Shown here in pieces: positions 1 to 10,649 of a DNA stretch of 64,000 nt. The notes below the pieces were generated by a model that was not told the origin of the DNA, did no database searches, and worked only from the letters and a program-made list of their open reading frames with translations. This stretch comes from Nymphaea colorata. Its lineage: Eukaryota > Streptophyta > Magnoliopsida > Nymphaeales > Nymphaeaceae. Made by a program: the position numbers and the translations under genes. Numbering within the stretch: the first letter of the stretch is position 1; each line of letters opens with the position of its first letter. The DNA is taken from assembly GCF_008831285.2 (NCBI RefSeq), contig NC_045140.1, positions 24,260,131 through 24,324,130 on the forward strand, given 5' to 3'.

Positions 1-40
1 ATATCATCGTTCGGTTCGATTCTCGTGGGTGCTGTTCAAT
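1..40 (+). repeat. SINE-like fragment, tRNA B-box half, cut by window edge
   Basis: Positions 13-23 read GGTTCGATTCT, a pol III B-box. The stretch from about 11 to 36 closely resembles the B-box half of the SINE-like unit at 54097-54170, including the CGTGGG after the box. The A-box half would lie left of the window. An AT-rich run follows. Confidence 0.45.
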
Positions 41-329
41 TAAATAATAAAAAAGAAATGCAATCCATACAAAGTTACATTATGACCCTAGACCTTAGGG
101 GAGACGGCACTAAGCAAGAGCTAAGGTGTTTAGATGTATTAGAACTTATGATTATTAGATAAGATAAGCATGTTTGGATGGAAAGTTACTTTTACCAAGG
201 TGGTGATTTAGCAATTTTTTTGGGTGACGGGGATGCAGCCACTTTCTTCCTTACCAGAACAAGTCAATAAGCAAGTTAAGAAAAGGCCAATGCATGCCTT
301 GAAACAAAAACAGTAATCTCTCTCTCTTT

Positions 330-508
330 TCATTTGCTAGAAGGCTTCTTGTCCTGGGAAGGTCGGCTCTTAATTGCAGCATATCTTGCTTTGGCTTCTG
401 GTTCATGGTCACTGATCTCAAGTTGCCTCTCCTTTTTCTTTTTTGGTATTTCACCCTCATTAATCCAAGTGTCCTTGTGGGGTAATGTGTTTTCAAATAT
501 AGCAAACT
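330..508 (-). CDS. Possible 3'-terminal exon of an unrecognised protein (or captured exon)
   Basis: Read on the minus strand from an AG at 509-510, a frame of 58 codons runs to a TGA at 330-332. Its product looks protein-like: it contains ENTLPHKDTWINEGEIP, a basic KKKKER stretch, then SDHEPEAKARYAAIKS, and ends in a Lys/Ser-rich tail. I do not recognise the family. Upstream in the same frame there is a stop near 537-540, so an acceptor within about 509-536 is needed. The AG at 509-510 lies in a TA-rich, pyrimidine-poor context, which is weak. I could not find earlier exons to its right, between 540 and 1900. It could be the last exon of a gene with distant exons, a pseudogene, or a gene piece carried by a transposon. 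Confidence 0.35.
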
Positions 509-540
509 CTATATATAAGGTGGCGCGTCCACATGTTTTC

Positions 541-1922
541 TAGCTGGAGAGGAAAGAACACAGAAAAGTGTTGGAGAGGAACCCGTAATTCGAAGGCATT
601 AAGATCATGTAGGTGACACAGGCAAACAAAAACAGACTAGATTACAAAATTCATATACAGAGGATTTTTTTCAATTCAACCCTGTGAGAAAAATCTTCCT
701 TTCAGTTCATAAAGTCTTGGAGAGCGATGGGTTTTCCCAATCTTTTCCTCTTGTTTTCAGGAAAAGAAGTGAAAGACCAGAGTAATTTGCAGTCTTACTT
801 GGTATAAAAATTTTAATGGCAAGTCTTTTTTATGAAACATCACCCTCAATGGAAAGTATTGTTCTTCTCTACAGAATGCAGGAAACCTCCAAAACAGAAG
901 GAAAATAGAGCTTAGAATCGATTCGAGGCCCAAGCTTTTTAGGGAAAAAAAACAGAGGCGTTGAGTTGTCAAGTCAAAAATAAAGCAATTTTGTTCTTCT
1001 AGATTACAGATGAACCAAACAGTTGATAATCGGAAAAAAAAAAGTTGCAAATTTCACCCCTACTTTCCCCACATGCGAGTCTAGGAAAGAGGATAAACTT
1101 GAAGAACCAAGGGAACTAGTACTCCTCTCATTACAACAACAGTAATAATAATAATCATAACTATTCTGGTTATTATTATTGTTGTTATTGTTGCTGTTGT
1201 TGTAAATTATTGTCCCTAGTTTGTATGTGAGAAACTGGTTATATGCATAGACCGGTGTACCTATACACCATGGAAGGGCACATGTCATGCATCAGAAGAA
1301 GATACATAACCACCTCTCTTGTATGTGCTTTTTAGGGTGCATATGATCGGCTACGGTTCAAGGCATTGAAGGTTAACTAAAAGATTGTTCATGGCTATTT
1401 GAGTACTTTCCTTTTGAGTGAAAGAACTGAAAAAAAAAAAACTTCAAAGCGAAGATATAAGAAATTCGATTCGCTGAAAATAATCCCAATATTTCTCTGT
1501 TCAGCAAATTCATGTAAAGAACCAGCAAAAAGGAAGAAAAAAAGGAAGAGATAAAAAGCAAAGATCTCGGCCACATTCTGATTTTAATCAAGTTGCAAAT
1601 AATACAGCTGATGGGCAGATGAATTTCGAAACGCCTGAATGGTGAATGAATCGGAGGCTGTCTATTTTATACATCAATTCACATCTCAACAAAGGAAATG
1701 AGGAAAAATGAAAATCTCTCAAAAAATTATTCCAACAGTGCTTATGGAACAAAATCTTGATAAAAATGAGCTTGATAGCAGGAAGAATCTTTGTTTCGAA
1801 TCTTGACTTCAATTCAAGGTCCTTGAGAACCTATCCTAACGATCAAAAAAGGCAGAAAGAAAAGAAGAAAATTTCATAAAACCAAATATTCCAAACCTTT
1901 AAAAGAGACTTCAACAGTGATG
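541..1922. other. Noncoding spacer
   Basis: AT-rich sequence with no recognisable gene. The longer frames here are low in complexity (Phe/Leu-rich, or Asn-rich from trinucleotide repeats). The only structure I see is the trinucleotide hairpin at 1131-1206. Confidence 0.6.
1131..1206. repeat. Imperfect hairpin of AAC/AAT trinucleotides
   Basis: The left arm is made of AAC and AAT triplets and the right arm of ATT, GTT and CTG triplets. The two ends mirror each other (TTACAACAACAG and CTGTTGTTGTAA). This looks like a trinucleotide microsatellite arranged as an inverted repeat. Confidence 0.6.
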
Positions 1923-1930
1923 CGCGCAAG

Positions 1931-2450
1931 TAAGGTTGGGCATCGGGCCATGCCAAGCTGGCCCAAGGCTCGACAAAGTTGTGCTTGGGCTTTTGGTGGC
2001 AGCCCAAGCTCGGCCCGCTTAATTATTAGGTCAGACTCGACAATCAACTTCATACCTCTTGGGTACCTAGTTTTTGTTTATCCTTATTTGAAACTCTTAA
2101 CATGTTATTTTTTAATATTTAAGATACACACATTGATGTGTTTGCAAAAGAGCTATAAGTGACACAAAAAAAGTTTTTAAAGGAGTCATTAGTGATGCAC
2201 CAAAAGTTTGTATGTGGGCATTATATATATATATATTTATTGAGAGAGTGCGAGAGAGAAAAAAACAAAAACAAAATAAAATTTTTGAGACATAATTTTT
2301 AAATACATATATCGAGTTGGGTCGAGCATCCAATACTTGGCTTACTTCAATTTGACCCAAACAAATTTTTTTTTGCCGGGCTAACTCAAATGTCAAATAG
2401 CCAACCCAAACCCAACTCATAGACTCATACGGGTCAGTTGCCCACCCTTA
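1931..2450. mobile_element. hAT-type MITE with 8-bp target-site duplication
   Basis: The left end reads TAAGGTTGGGC and the right end GCCCACCCTTA; as inverted repeats they match at 10 of 11 positions. Flanking octamers CGCGCAAG (1923-1930) and GGTGCAAG (2451-2458) match at 6 of 8, as expected of an aged 8-bp hAT duplication. The ends resemble the short GGGTGGGCA-type termini common in plant hAT elements. The interior is 520 bp without transposase, rich in GGGCC/GGCCC near the left end, and holds a short (TA)n at about 2222-2236. Confidence 0.65.
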
Positions 2451-2458
2451 GGTGCAAG

Positions 2459-3160
2459 AGAAGCCTTTTTTGCCATTATGTTTACGTGGCAACAAAATAT
2501 TTACATAAGATAGGATGGCAAAATGATAGATATAAGCTCACCTTTTACATTATTTACTATAGGTACTCATCTATTTCAAGAAACTAACATGTAATTTCTT
2601 TCTATAAAAAATATTAAAACATAAGAACATCTTAGCATTTTAATCATTTGCGGACTTTGCTGGAATGCTAGGATTGGAGTGATACCGTCGGGCTTTCCAT
2701 TAGAGAAAAAAAGACTGGCGGTCAGCAACGGAATAAAAAAAAATTTGATGGAGGGGCATTTGTTTAAAAATACTTAAATTTGGTAGGATAAAATAAATAT
2801 TTAACATTCTTATTTAAAAATAAAAAACTTTTAAAAAACATGTAAGCAATTGCACACACTAGTCAACCACAACCACAATGTAGCTACGCCATTGCTGGTG
2901 GCAGCTGCCCTTGACCTCGACAAAGAGGAGAGTCAATGATATTTTTTTTATATGTTTAAAATGATGAATACAATGGTAAATTATTTTATTCTATAATTTT
3001 TTTTATAAAAAAAGCATTGTTTGTGAGTTTTTTAGAAGAAAAATTAGCGTCTCGTGTGAAAGGTAAGCGCTTAATTGTTATTGTTCTGAAGATTTACATG
3101 AGAGCGGGGAACAACAGTTGGAAAAAAAAAGGGGAGGAAGCCGGGCAAAATCTTGATCAT
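2459..3160. other. AT-rich spacer upstream of the MATE gene
   Basis: Very AT-rich sequence with runs of A and T. I see no gene, tRNA or clear repeat structure. Its last part is the MATE promoter region. Confidence 0.5.
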
Positions 3161-3165
3161 GGGGA

Positions 3166-3173
3166 TATAAAAA
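3166..3173 (+). promoter_or_regulatory. TATA box of the MATE gene
   Basis: TATAAAAA sits 85 bp upstream of the ATG at 3251, within GGGGATATAAAAACCCC. The spacing allows a transcription start near 3200 and a short leader. Confidence 0.6.
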
Positions 3174-3250
3174 CCCCTTTGCTCGCGGCTTTTCACTCCA
3201 CGCCTTCTTCCTTCAAAACCGAGCACAGATTTACGTAGGAGAGGAAGAAA

Positions 3251-5127
3251 ATGTGCAGGCCACCATCTCCTCCTTCTGCTTCCTCCTCTTACCTTCTCTT
3301 TCCAGACGAAAATCGTCATCTCCCCATCAAAGCCACGTCCTCCCTCTCCGACCACGATGACTCTCATACTCTCCACAAGTGGCCTGCTTTCTCTGAGGTA
3401 AAACAAGTTATCCACATTTCTTGCTTTTTTTTTTTTCTCTCTCGTGAACACACAAACATACACGAAGATGATGAATGCCCACAAGAGTGGCATGCTCCCA
3501 ACTTTGTAAAATTATGTATTCCCCATTTCTGAGAAGCCAAAGGCCGAATGAAGTGGACAATTGAGATGTAAGATTGAAAAGAGCAAATTGGTGAAGAGGG
3601 ATAACCAGAAAAGAGTGAGATATGAGTATGAGAGGCGACTTGGTTGTGTTGCTGCAGGTGGTGGAGGAGATGGCGTCCATCAGCAAGATCTCGGGACCGA
3701 CCTTACTGACGGGACTGCTGCTCTACTCCAGAGCGATGATATCCACGATCTTCCTGGGCTACCTGGGTGAGCTCGAACTTGCCGGTGGCTCGCTAGCAAT
3801 CGGCTTTGCAAACATAACGGGTTATTCCGTCATATCTGGTCTGGCGATGGGGATGGAGCCCTTCTGCGGCCAGGCCTACGGCGCCCAGCAATGGAAGCTT
3901 CTGGGCCTCGTTCTGCAGCGCACCGTGCTCGTTCTCCTCTCCGCCTCGCTGCCAATCTCCGCTCTGTGGGTCAACATTCACCGCGTCCTTCTCTGGTGCG
4001 GCCAGGACGAACGCATCTCCTCCACAGCTTCCACCTTCGTTTTGTTTTCTCTTCCCGACCTCGTCTCCTTCTCTTTGCTCCACCCTCTGCGCATCTATCT
4101 GCGCGCGCAGAATATTACCTTCCCTGTGACGCTCTGCTCCGCCATTGCCATCGTCCTCCACCTCCCAGCTAACCTGCTTCTGGTTGTCTATCTCAAGATG
4201 GGCGTCGCCGGCGTGGCTCTCGCCTCCGCCTGGACGAACATCAACATGGTGGTGTTGCTCGTGGCGTATCTCTGCCTCTCCGGCGTGTACCGCCGCTCGT
4301 GGGTGGCGCCCGGCCGGGACTGCCTCCGCGGGTGGGGTGGGCTGCTCCGGTTGGCGGTGCCGACTTGCGTGTCAGTCTGCCTCGAGTGGTGGTGGTACGA
4401 AATCATGGTGGTGCTCTGCGGGCTGCTGGCGGACCCAAAGGCGACGGTGGCGTCGATGGGGGTGCTCATCCAGACGACCTCGCTCGTGTACGTCTTCCCA
4501 TCGGCGCTCAGCCTCGGCGTCTCGACTCGGGTAGGGAACGAGCTCGGAGCGAACCGGCCGGGGAGGGCTCGGCTCGCCGGGTTGGTGGCGATGGGTTGCG
4601 CGGCAGCGCTCGGCCTCTGCGCCATGAGTTTCGCTGTGGGGATGAGGCACAGGTGGGGCCGTCTCTTCACGTCGGACCCGCAGATACTGGCGCTGACGTC
4701 TGCAGCGTTGCCCATCGTGGGGCTGTGTGAGCTCGGCAACTGCCCGCAGACCACCGGCTGCGGCGTGCTCCGCGGCTGCGCCAGGCCATCCGTGGGCGCC
4801 AACATCAACCTCGGCTCCTTCTACTGCGTCGGCATGCCCGTGGCCATCCTGCTCGGCTTCGTCGCGGGAGTCGGCTTCCGGGGACTCTGGCTGGGCCTGC
4901 TCGCCGCGCAGGCCACGTGCGCCCTGGCCATGATGTGCGTTCTCGTCAGGACCGACTGGCAGCTCCAGGCCGAGCGGGCCAGGGCGTTGATGGGGAACGC
5001 TAATGAAGATGGTGGCGGAGGCGGCGGCGATGGTGGAACCACTGAGGTGGTGGTGGACGACGGCGGCCGTCTGGGGAGTGCAGATGATGTTGAGAGTGAA
5101 GCTGAGCCGTTGATGAGTCATGTCTGA
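3251..5127 (+). CDS. MATE efflux transporter, DETOXIFICATION (DTX48-56 type)
   Basis: Two exons, 3251-3397 and 3658-5127, joined in phase 0, give 538 residues. The donor is GAG|gtaaaa and the acceptor is ttgctgcag|GTG. The junction gives WPAFSE-VVEEMASISK, matching the usual lead into the first membrane helix of this clade, so the spliced start is preferred to the in-frame ATG at 3622. Clade hallmarks are visible: GGSLAIGFANITGYS (92-106), GMEPFCGQAYGA (114-125), CLEWWWYE (290-297) and LCELGNCPQTTGCG (405-418). Twelve membrane helices are expected of the family, which exports organic cations, hormones or metabolites by cation antiport at vacuole, Golgi, late endosome or plasma membrane. The cytosolic C-tail carries a Gly run and acidic residues. 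Exon 2 is strikingly GC-rich against its flanks. Substrate cannot be told from sequence. Confidence 0.93.
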
Positions 5128-5299
5128 TGGTGGGTGACAGCAATTTTCTTCTGTGGTGTACTTTTTTCCTTTTTTTTTTTCCCTCCCTTCTACTTTGCTC
5201 TTAATATCACCCACTTACTGTAAATTGTTATTGATAGAGACTGGAAATTGATATAAGAGTTGGAGACGTATTTTCCAAGTACTGCATGCACCTACTTCA

Positions 5300-5305
5300 A
5301 ATAAA
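5300..5305 (+). terminator. Poly(A) signal AATAAA after the MATE gene
   Basis: Canonical AATAAA 173 bp after the MATE stop codon, in an A-rich stretch. It is a plausible 3'-end signal. Confidence 0.45.
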
Positions 5306-6648
5306 ACCAAAAAGTTTCCCCATTTCCGTTTCTCTCATCGTTTCTGTTTTAACCGTTCTTGCTTTATCCTTCTTAGTGTTGCTCTTCCCATGTTGTTGAA
5401 CAGGGAGATTGAAGATGCGGTTCAAGGGCCAGACAGGCCATCTGATGCGTGTCAGGTTAAGAGAAAGAGAGAGAGAGAGAGAGACTGTGAGGGCCGAGTG
5501 GAGTCCTGCTTGAGTGTGGTCTCCATCTTCTTGGCCAGCTCAATATAAGTTCCCTGAAAGGGCTAAAAGAAAAGGCAGGTTCCTAATGAAGTTCTGCTAA
5601 CATGCATGGTCAGTGTTTGCTCCCCATTTGTAAATTTCCTTTTCTTGTTATGGTGGGGTTTGTTCTCTCCAAAAATATCTCCTCTCTGTGTTTGTTCTCT
5701 TCTCACCTTAAAGACCGGTTGCTTTCTTTTAACAGGCAAAGCAGCCTCGTGACTGTCACTAATTTCGTGGGGACGTCGTGTATTCCAATCTCAAGCAAGC
5801 ATCATTCGAACGGATTTAAAAAAATGCTTACGTTATGTGCTAGCTAATGAAGTGCTTAATTTCTCTTGGAGTAAAGGAATTAAGAGAAGAAAGAAATCTA
5901 GATCCATAGTTCATATGAAGATCACATTGATCAGAGAGACAGGTTAACTAATTACCCTTTAAGCAAGGAAATTGAGATCGCTAATGAACGGTAGAAATCG
6001 ATAATTATCGAACAAGCAGATGAAAAGAAAAGGGTGGGGAGGAGGTCGACGCTATTCTTGGTCTGCATTAAATATTCTATATGAAAACTGTGACGATCTG
6101 CCGATGGATGAACATTGAAAATGGTAAGATTGTAGAGAGGTAGGTGCAGTAAAAATCCTGTCCCTTCTATCGAAATCATGAAGAAGCAAAGAGCTGCGCG
6201 GGTGGCTCCGGCAACTGCACACGGCACAGTTGCGGGCACTTCCAAAAGCCCTCTCATTCGGCACACTGTGGTTACCTAGAATAGCCATATGTTCCCAAAC
6301 CGGCGACATCTCTGTCCTCCGTCCACGTATAAAAGTCCTAGCATCCAGATCTCCACATACCACAGAGAGAGAGAGAGAGTATATTGCATAAAAGCCAACG
6401 AGAGAGAGAGCATCATGAACGTGAGCATGTCATACAGATCATTTTCTCAGATGCCATTATTAAGTTTTGTAAGGATTTCAAAAACTTGATTGCGAAAACT
6501 TTTATGCTTATGAAATTATTATCCACTTGGGGAAAAAGGCTCGACTTGGATGTTGATCTCTAAATGAATGTTATCGATAACACAGGCTTTGCAAGTTATA
6601 AAAGAACAAAGTCGCAAGGATAAGGTTCACCAAGGTGTGCTGGACATA
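5306..6648. other. Noncoding spacer with GA tracts
   Basis: No recognisable gene. It contains (GA)n runs at about 5465-5484 and 6363-6379. Short frames are present, but none shows domain-like sequence. Confidence 0.5.
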
Positions 6649-6665
6649 AGAGAGAGAGAGAGATA

Positions 6666-6775
6666 GGATGCAACTTTCCACAAGGTCATCCATCTCAGTG
6701 CTACTTTTATCCAAGCATGCTTAACTTTAGAATTTTGATGGAATCTAATGCATTATTATGTGCATGTGTGCGTGT
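6666..6775 (-). pseudogene. Degenerate 5S rRNA-like copy 1 (Cassandra-type TRIM candidate)
   Basis: Read as the reverse complement of plant 5S rRNA, the segment opens with GGATGCAAC, the complement of the 5S 3' end. It then keeps AAGGTCATCCATCTCAGT, CCAAGCATGCTTAAC, a GATGGAATCTAATGCATTA block and a decayed 5' end. The pol III internal box region is still visible although mutated. A short deletion follows GGATGCAAC. A (GA)n tract follows at 6783-6799. A second copy in the same orientation lies about 290 bp further on. Confidence 0.6.
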
Positions 6776-6781
6776 AGGGGG

Positions 6782-6799
6782 GGAGAGAGAGAGAGAGAG
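6782..6799. repeat. (GA)n microsatellite
   Basis: Perfect GA run directly after 5S-like copy 1. Confidence 0.9.
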
Positions 6800-6958
6800 T
6801 ATTAATCAACATGACTAAAAATAAGTCGCTCCCATTAGGATGTTGGAAGGACTACAACGCTCCCATCGAACTGATCGGAGAGAAACAAAAACCACCAACG
6901 AAGGAAGAACAACATATGATGGCAACAACAGTTGACATACCCCAACAAAACCATCTAC

Positions 6959-7053
6959 AAAGTAGAACTTTTCAGGAGGTCACCCATTTCAACACTGTTT
7001 TTACCTATGCACACTTAACTTGGGAGTTGTAATGAGATCCAATGCATTATTTC
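6959..7053 (-). pseudogene. Degenerate 5S rRNA-like copy 2
   Basis: It contains CAGGAGGTCACCCAT, then ATGCACACTTAACTTGGGAG and GAGATCCAATGCATTA, in the same order as the reverse complement of plant 5S rRNA. It is parallel to copy 1 and also runs into a microsatellite, (TA)n(GA)n at 7054-7104. Paired direct 5S-like copies are what the two LTRs of a Cassandra TRIM retroelement would leave. I could not confirm LTR ends or a primer-binding site. Confidence 0.6.

Positions 7054-7104
<51 letters not shown>
7054..7104. repeat. Compound (TA)n(GA)n microsatellite
   Basis: About 22 bases of TA repeat pass directly into about 28 bases of GA repeat, starting where 5S-like copy 2 ends. Confidence 0.95.
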
Positions 7105-7108
<4 letters not shown>

Positions 7109-7236
7109 ACTTGTAGAATGTAAAAGTACTCATATAAACTATATTCAGTAATCCAATTCCATTAATCTAATACAGTGACTTACGTTCTGCCATATTATAA
7201 GTACTAGTTTTCCAAAATGCGTGCATGCACACAAAA

Positions 7237-7261
7237 AGAGAGAGAGAGAGAGAGAGAGAGA
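7237..7261. repeat. (GA)n microsatellite
   Basis: Perfect GA repeat of about 25 bp. Confidence 0.95.
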
Positions 7262-8252
7262 TTATCAACGCTGTCATTTCTGTTGCTTAACCTTCTTCAT
7301 AATGTTGTTCTTGAAAGTAAACTCAAACGCATCAGGTACAAATAGCAAACTTTCGAGCCAATCTATGCATGTAAATGTGAAAGTTCAATATAATTAGTTC
7401 TTAACATGCAAACCATGCTTTTGCTTGAACGAAATTTGAAAATCATGGTTCCTATACATGAAATTTGAGGGCTCTCTAACCCAATTCTGATCCTTCGACC
7501 CGCTGAAAAGCAATTGGATGTAAGAACTAGTTTGAACTAAACCAATTTTGAGTCTTAGGATTTCGAACCAGAAATGTGGAACTATCTGTTTAACTTTGTC
7601 CTCTATTCCTCTCCCCCGATACATGGAAGTATCAGATTCATTCTTTGAACGTTTCTGGCATCTTCTCATTCACCATTATATGTTCCTTTTAACGCATAGA
7701 TCAGATTCTAAAAGTTCGAACAAGTTTTTTATCAACAATCATAATCTTTTTTAACAGATAATTCAGTTTAGACGTTAAATAACAGTGGTAGGCACTTATA
7801 TGAAAAAATGTTTGTGATTGTTCTTCATTTTACTTTAAAACAGTCCAAGTTAGCTCATTCATACATGTTGAATGGCCCTAGAGATCCAACTTCAATTTCA
7901 TGGCAAACAACATAATTATATGATGCATTACTACATGACATATTTTAAAAGTTTATATATACCCCGTGCATCTATGACATAATGCGCATGTCACAAGTTC
8001 AACACTCCCAATGATGAGCGACTATGTTTCTTCTGATGAAACCATAGATTACTTCCCTTTCCCCACTCCGAATTCCTACAGTTTTTGTCATTCATTCCTG
8101 TACTTGTGTACTTGTTACCCTCTCAATCTCTCGATCGACATGTTTTCAGAGGAAACTCTTTTCTTTACCGTGTGGAGCCAACTAAAAAGAAGCCGACAAA
8201 GGCTCCTTCCTCTCTGCGTGTGCGCCACGTCTCCATGTTCGGCATCCTCTCA

Positions 8253-8253
8253 C

Positions 8254-8281
<28 letters not shown>
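8253..8281. repeat. (GA)n microsatellite
   Basis: Perfect GA repeat of about 29 bp. Confidence 0.95.
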
Positions 8282-8284
<3 letters not shown>

Positions 8285-9509
8285 TCTATTCTCTTTGGCC
8301 GGTGAAGCATTCTTCTGAATCATTCAACGGCGGAACTTTTCAATAGAAGGTTGTACCATTCCAGCACCACCAGTTGGGCACCTTCTTCCCCTCTCACTTC
8401 TCGACACGCGCACGCCTCATCTGCGCCCCCTTTCCTCGAATCCCTCGCTTCCCAATTCTATTCAAGGCAAAAGCATGAACAAAAGCCACATTGGTTCTAA
8501 AGATACCCGACCATCGATCTTTCCTTGATCTTCCCCATTGCCAATCCGGCTGTACTAATCTCATCCAGATCTCTGTCTCTACCGTCCCTCCAACGCAGAG
8601 GCCATTAATCTGCAATCGTTAACTGTGTTTCCTCCAATGCAATCGGATCTCAGTGAAAGAAGATCCCCACGATCGGAGCTTGATCAGGTTCTCAAAATCT
8701 TGTATATGCCACCAAGATATGCCATTTTTGCGATGTTCTTAGTGACACGACTGCACACGTTATCGGATGGCGAAGGCACGTACGAGCGCATTATACTCTG
8801 CAAGTTTCATCGTGTAGACAATCTTTACTTAATGCAAAGTTTATTCTGATCCTGCGTACCAAAGGCAACCAAAGAGACTTATTTCACTATCGGACAACCT
8901 TTTCAACAGGGGTGGAAAAAAATCGTTGTTAAAAAGAAAGGTCCAATTTTCTTCATTCAGTTTGAGTGCAAGTACAGAGCGTCACAATACAACCTTTCAG
9001 GTGCAGTATTCGGCCAATCAGGCAAATTCTTGTATTACATGAACATAGTTTGATGGAAGAAGCACAAGAGCTACTCTATGTACCTACTGATTATGCTTCT
9101 CTATGCTAGTTAACCAATTGCTCAAGATCTTCGGGGGTAGGGGGAATGAGGGTCTTCAGCTCTTTTCTGGGTGGTGGGTTGTTAGTTTCTGCGCTTTTGA
9201 AAACTAGTTAACTAAATCCATAAATTTAATCCAATTATTACAAACCCCCATGAAGAAACAGGGTCAAGATGGAGATCTACTTGCTCCAAACGGCAAATAA
9301 AAAACATTCCCCGTCTTGATATCCTTTACCAACCGCTCGGCTTGCTGTTTATCTCAATTTAATGGACTGTTTCATCAAAAGCCCAATCCCAGCTCCAACC
9401 TTGTTGCTAAAATATCTAGGAAACTTCAAAAGAATAAGAGTCCTTGCAAATGGTAATTTTTTCCTCCTTTAGATTTTGGTGCACTCTGAGAAAAATGGAC
9501 ACAATACAA

Positions 9510-9705
9510 CACTTGGGTCAGCTCTGGCGCAGTTTTAACGGTGCCATTTTAGCGCCCGCCAATACAAGCGCCAAAGCTCGAACCGCCACTACCGCTTACA
9601 ATGACGAAAACGTTTAGCGACAGAGCTACTGTCGCTATTTTAGCGCCAGAAACAGAGGGTTAACTGACGGTCAAATCGCTGCGTGTAACCGACCCAACCG
9701 TCAGG
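9510..9705. mobile_element. Possible DNA-transposon terminal remnant
   Basis: A GC-rich island with words such as TTTTAGCGCC, TTTAGCGACAG and CTGTCGCTATTTTAGCGCC arranged partly as inverted copies. Clustered subterminal repeats of this kind resemble CACTA-type ends. No intact termini or duplication were found, so the class is a guess. Confidence 0.3.
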
Positions 9706-9965
9706 GATGGGCCATATAATTGACCTGGTAAAACGCAAGCCCTTGTCTTGGATGTTAAGCACTTTGGATTATAGTTTTGAAGTTAGAAAACTTTTGATGG
9801 CCTCTCATTGTACCCCAAATTTGGTTGGAACCTTTATGTCATACACGAATCCATGAATAGTTTTAGATTCCTTTGCACATTGTGCAGGCCCTCTATTGCG
9901 TAGCAAGAAGAGCTCGTTTCATAATTTGTATAGCTAGGGGAGAGGCCTGCCAAACCCTATTATGC

Positions 9966-9984
9966 TATATATATATATATATAT

Positions 9985-10024
<40 letters not shown>
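9966..10024. repeat. Compound (TA)n(GA)n microsatellite
   Basis: A TA run of about 19 bases is followed by about 40 bases of GA. The order matches the tracts at 7054, 11093 and 31283. Confidence 0.95.
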
Positions 10025-10026
<2 letters not shown>

Positions 10027-10649
10027 CACACACTTTTGACAACAATAAACGAGACAACTCAAAATTTTGTTTATATCTCTCTTCATCAAATGTTTAATAG
10101 TTAATATTTTAACTGTCTACTAATATATGTAAAGTTGTATATGTGTGTGTTGACAATCAGTAAGGCTTAATGGAGCTGCAACATTTTCAAAAGAGGTTGC
10201 TTTCCAAAGCGTGTCATTCTTGTTGGTATGCATGATGTGAACCGATTTCTCCTGGCACAACATCACTTGTCAAAAATTTGCGCCGATATTTTTGACCAGC
10301 ATGCATGTGGCCCAGTAAGGGTACTTATTCACTTTGTATTGGAGGAGGGGTGGGGGTCTCTGTTATAAAAAGATAACGCCCACAATATGACGACGGGCAC
10401 TTTTTATCATCAATTAGGAACTGCACTTGCATCTTATTGGTTGAGAATCCCAGTTGGGAGAAGCAAAGCTGCTATGGCTGCCCACAAGTTAGAACCAAGC
10501 CACAAGATTAAAAAAAAGAAGCATTTGAAGCCCCTCTTTCCTCTAACAACAAGCCTAGCCGTCATCTGCATATAACAGAATATTTTCCTGCCAACACTTT
10601 GTAAAGCATTTCATGAAGAGAGGGAAGTGTATATATATATATAAACAAA

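Larger units (their letters stand above)
7262..9964. other. Noncoding spacer
   Basis: No recognisable gene. A GA tract lies at about 8253-8281. The stretch 8380-8690 is richer in GC and pyrimidines and could be an untranslated exon or a noncoding transcript, but no coding potential follows it. At about 9510-9705 there is a GC-richer block with repeated AGCGCC/AGCGAC words that looks like a transposon end. Confidence 0.45.

Noticed and set aside
1004..1288. Asn/Tyr-rich minus frame
   Set aside because: Produced by the trinucleotide hairpin at 1131-1206.
4188..5214. Long minus-strand frames (206 and 280 codons) opposite the MATE exon
   Set aside because: They mirror the GC-rich MATE coding sequence, which is clearly conserved on the plus strand. 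No recognisable domains.
8380..8850. GC-richer block as a first exon (frame starting MFPPMQSDLSERRS)
   Set aside because: No continuing coding exons within reach and no known motif. A noncoding transcript remains possible.
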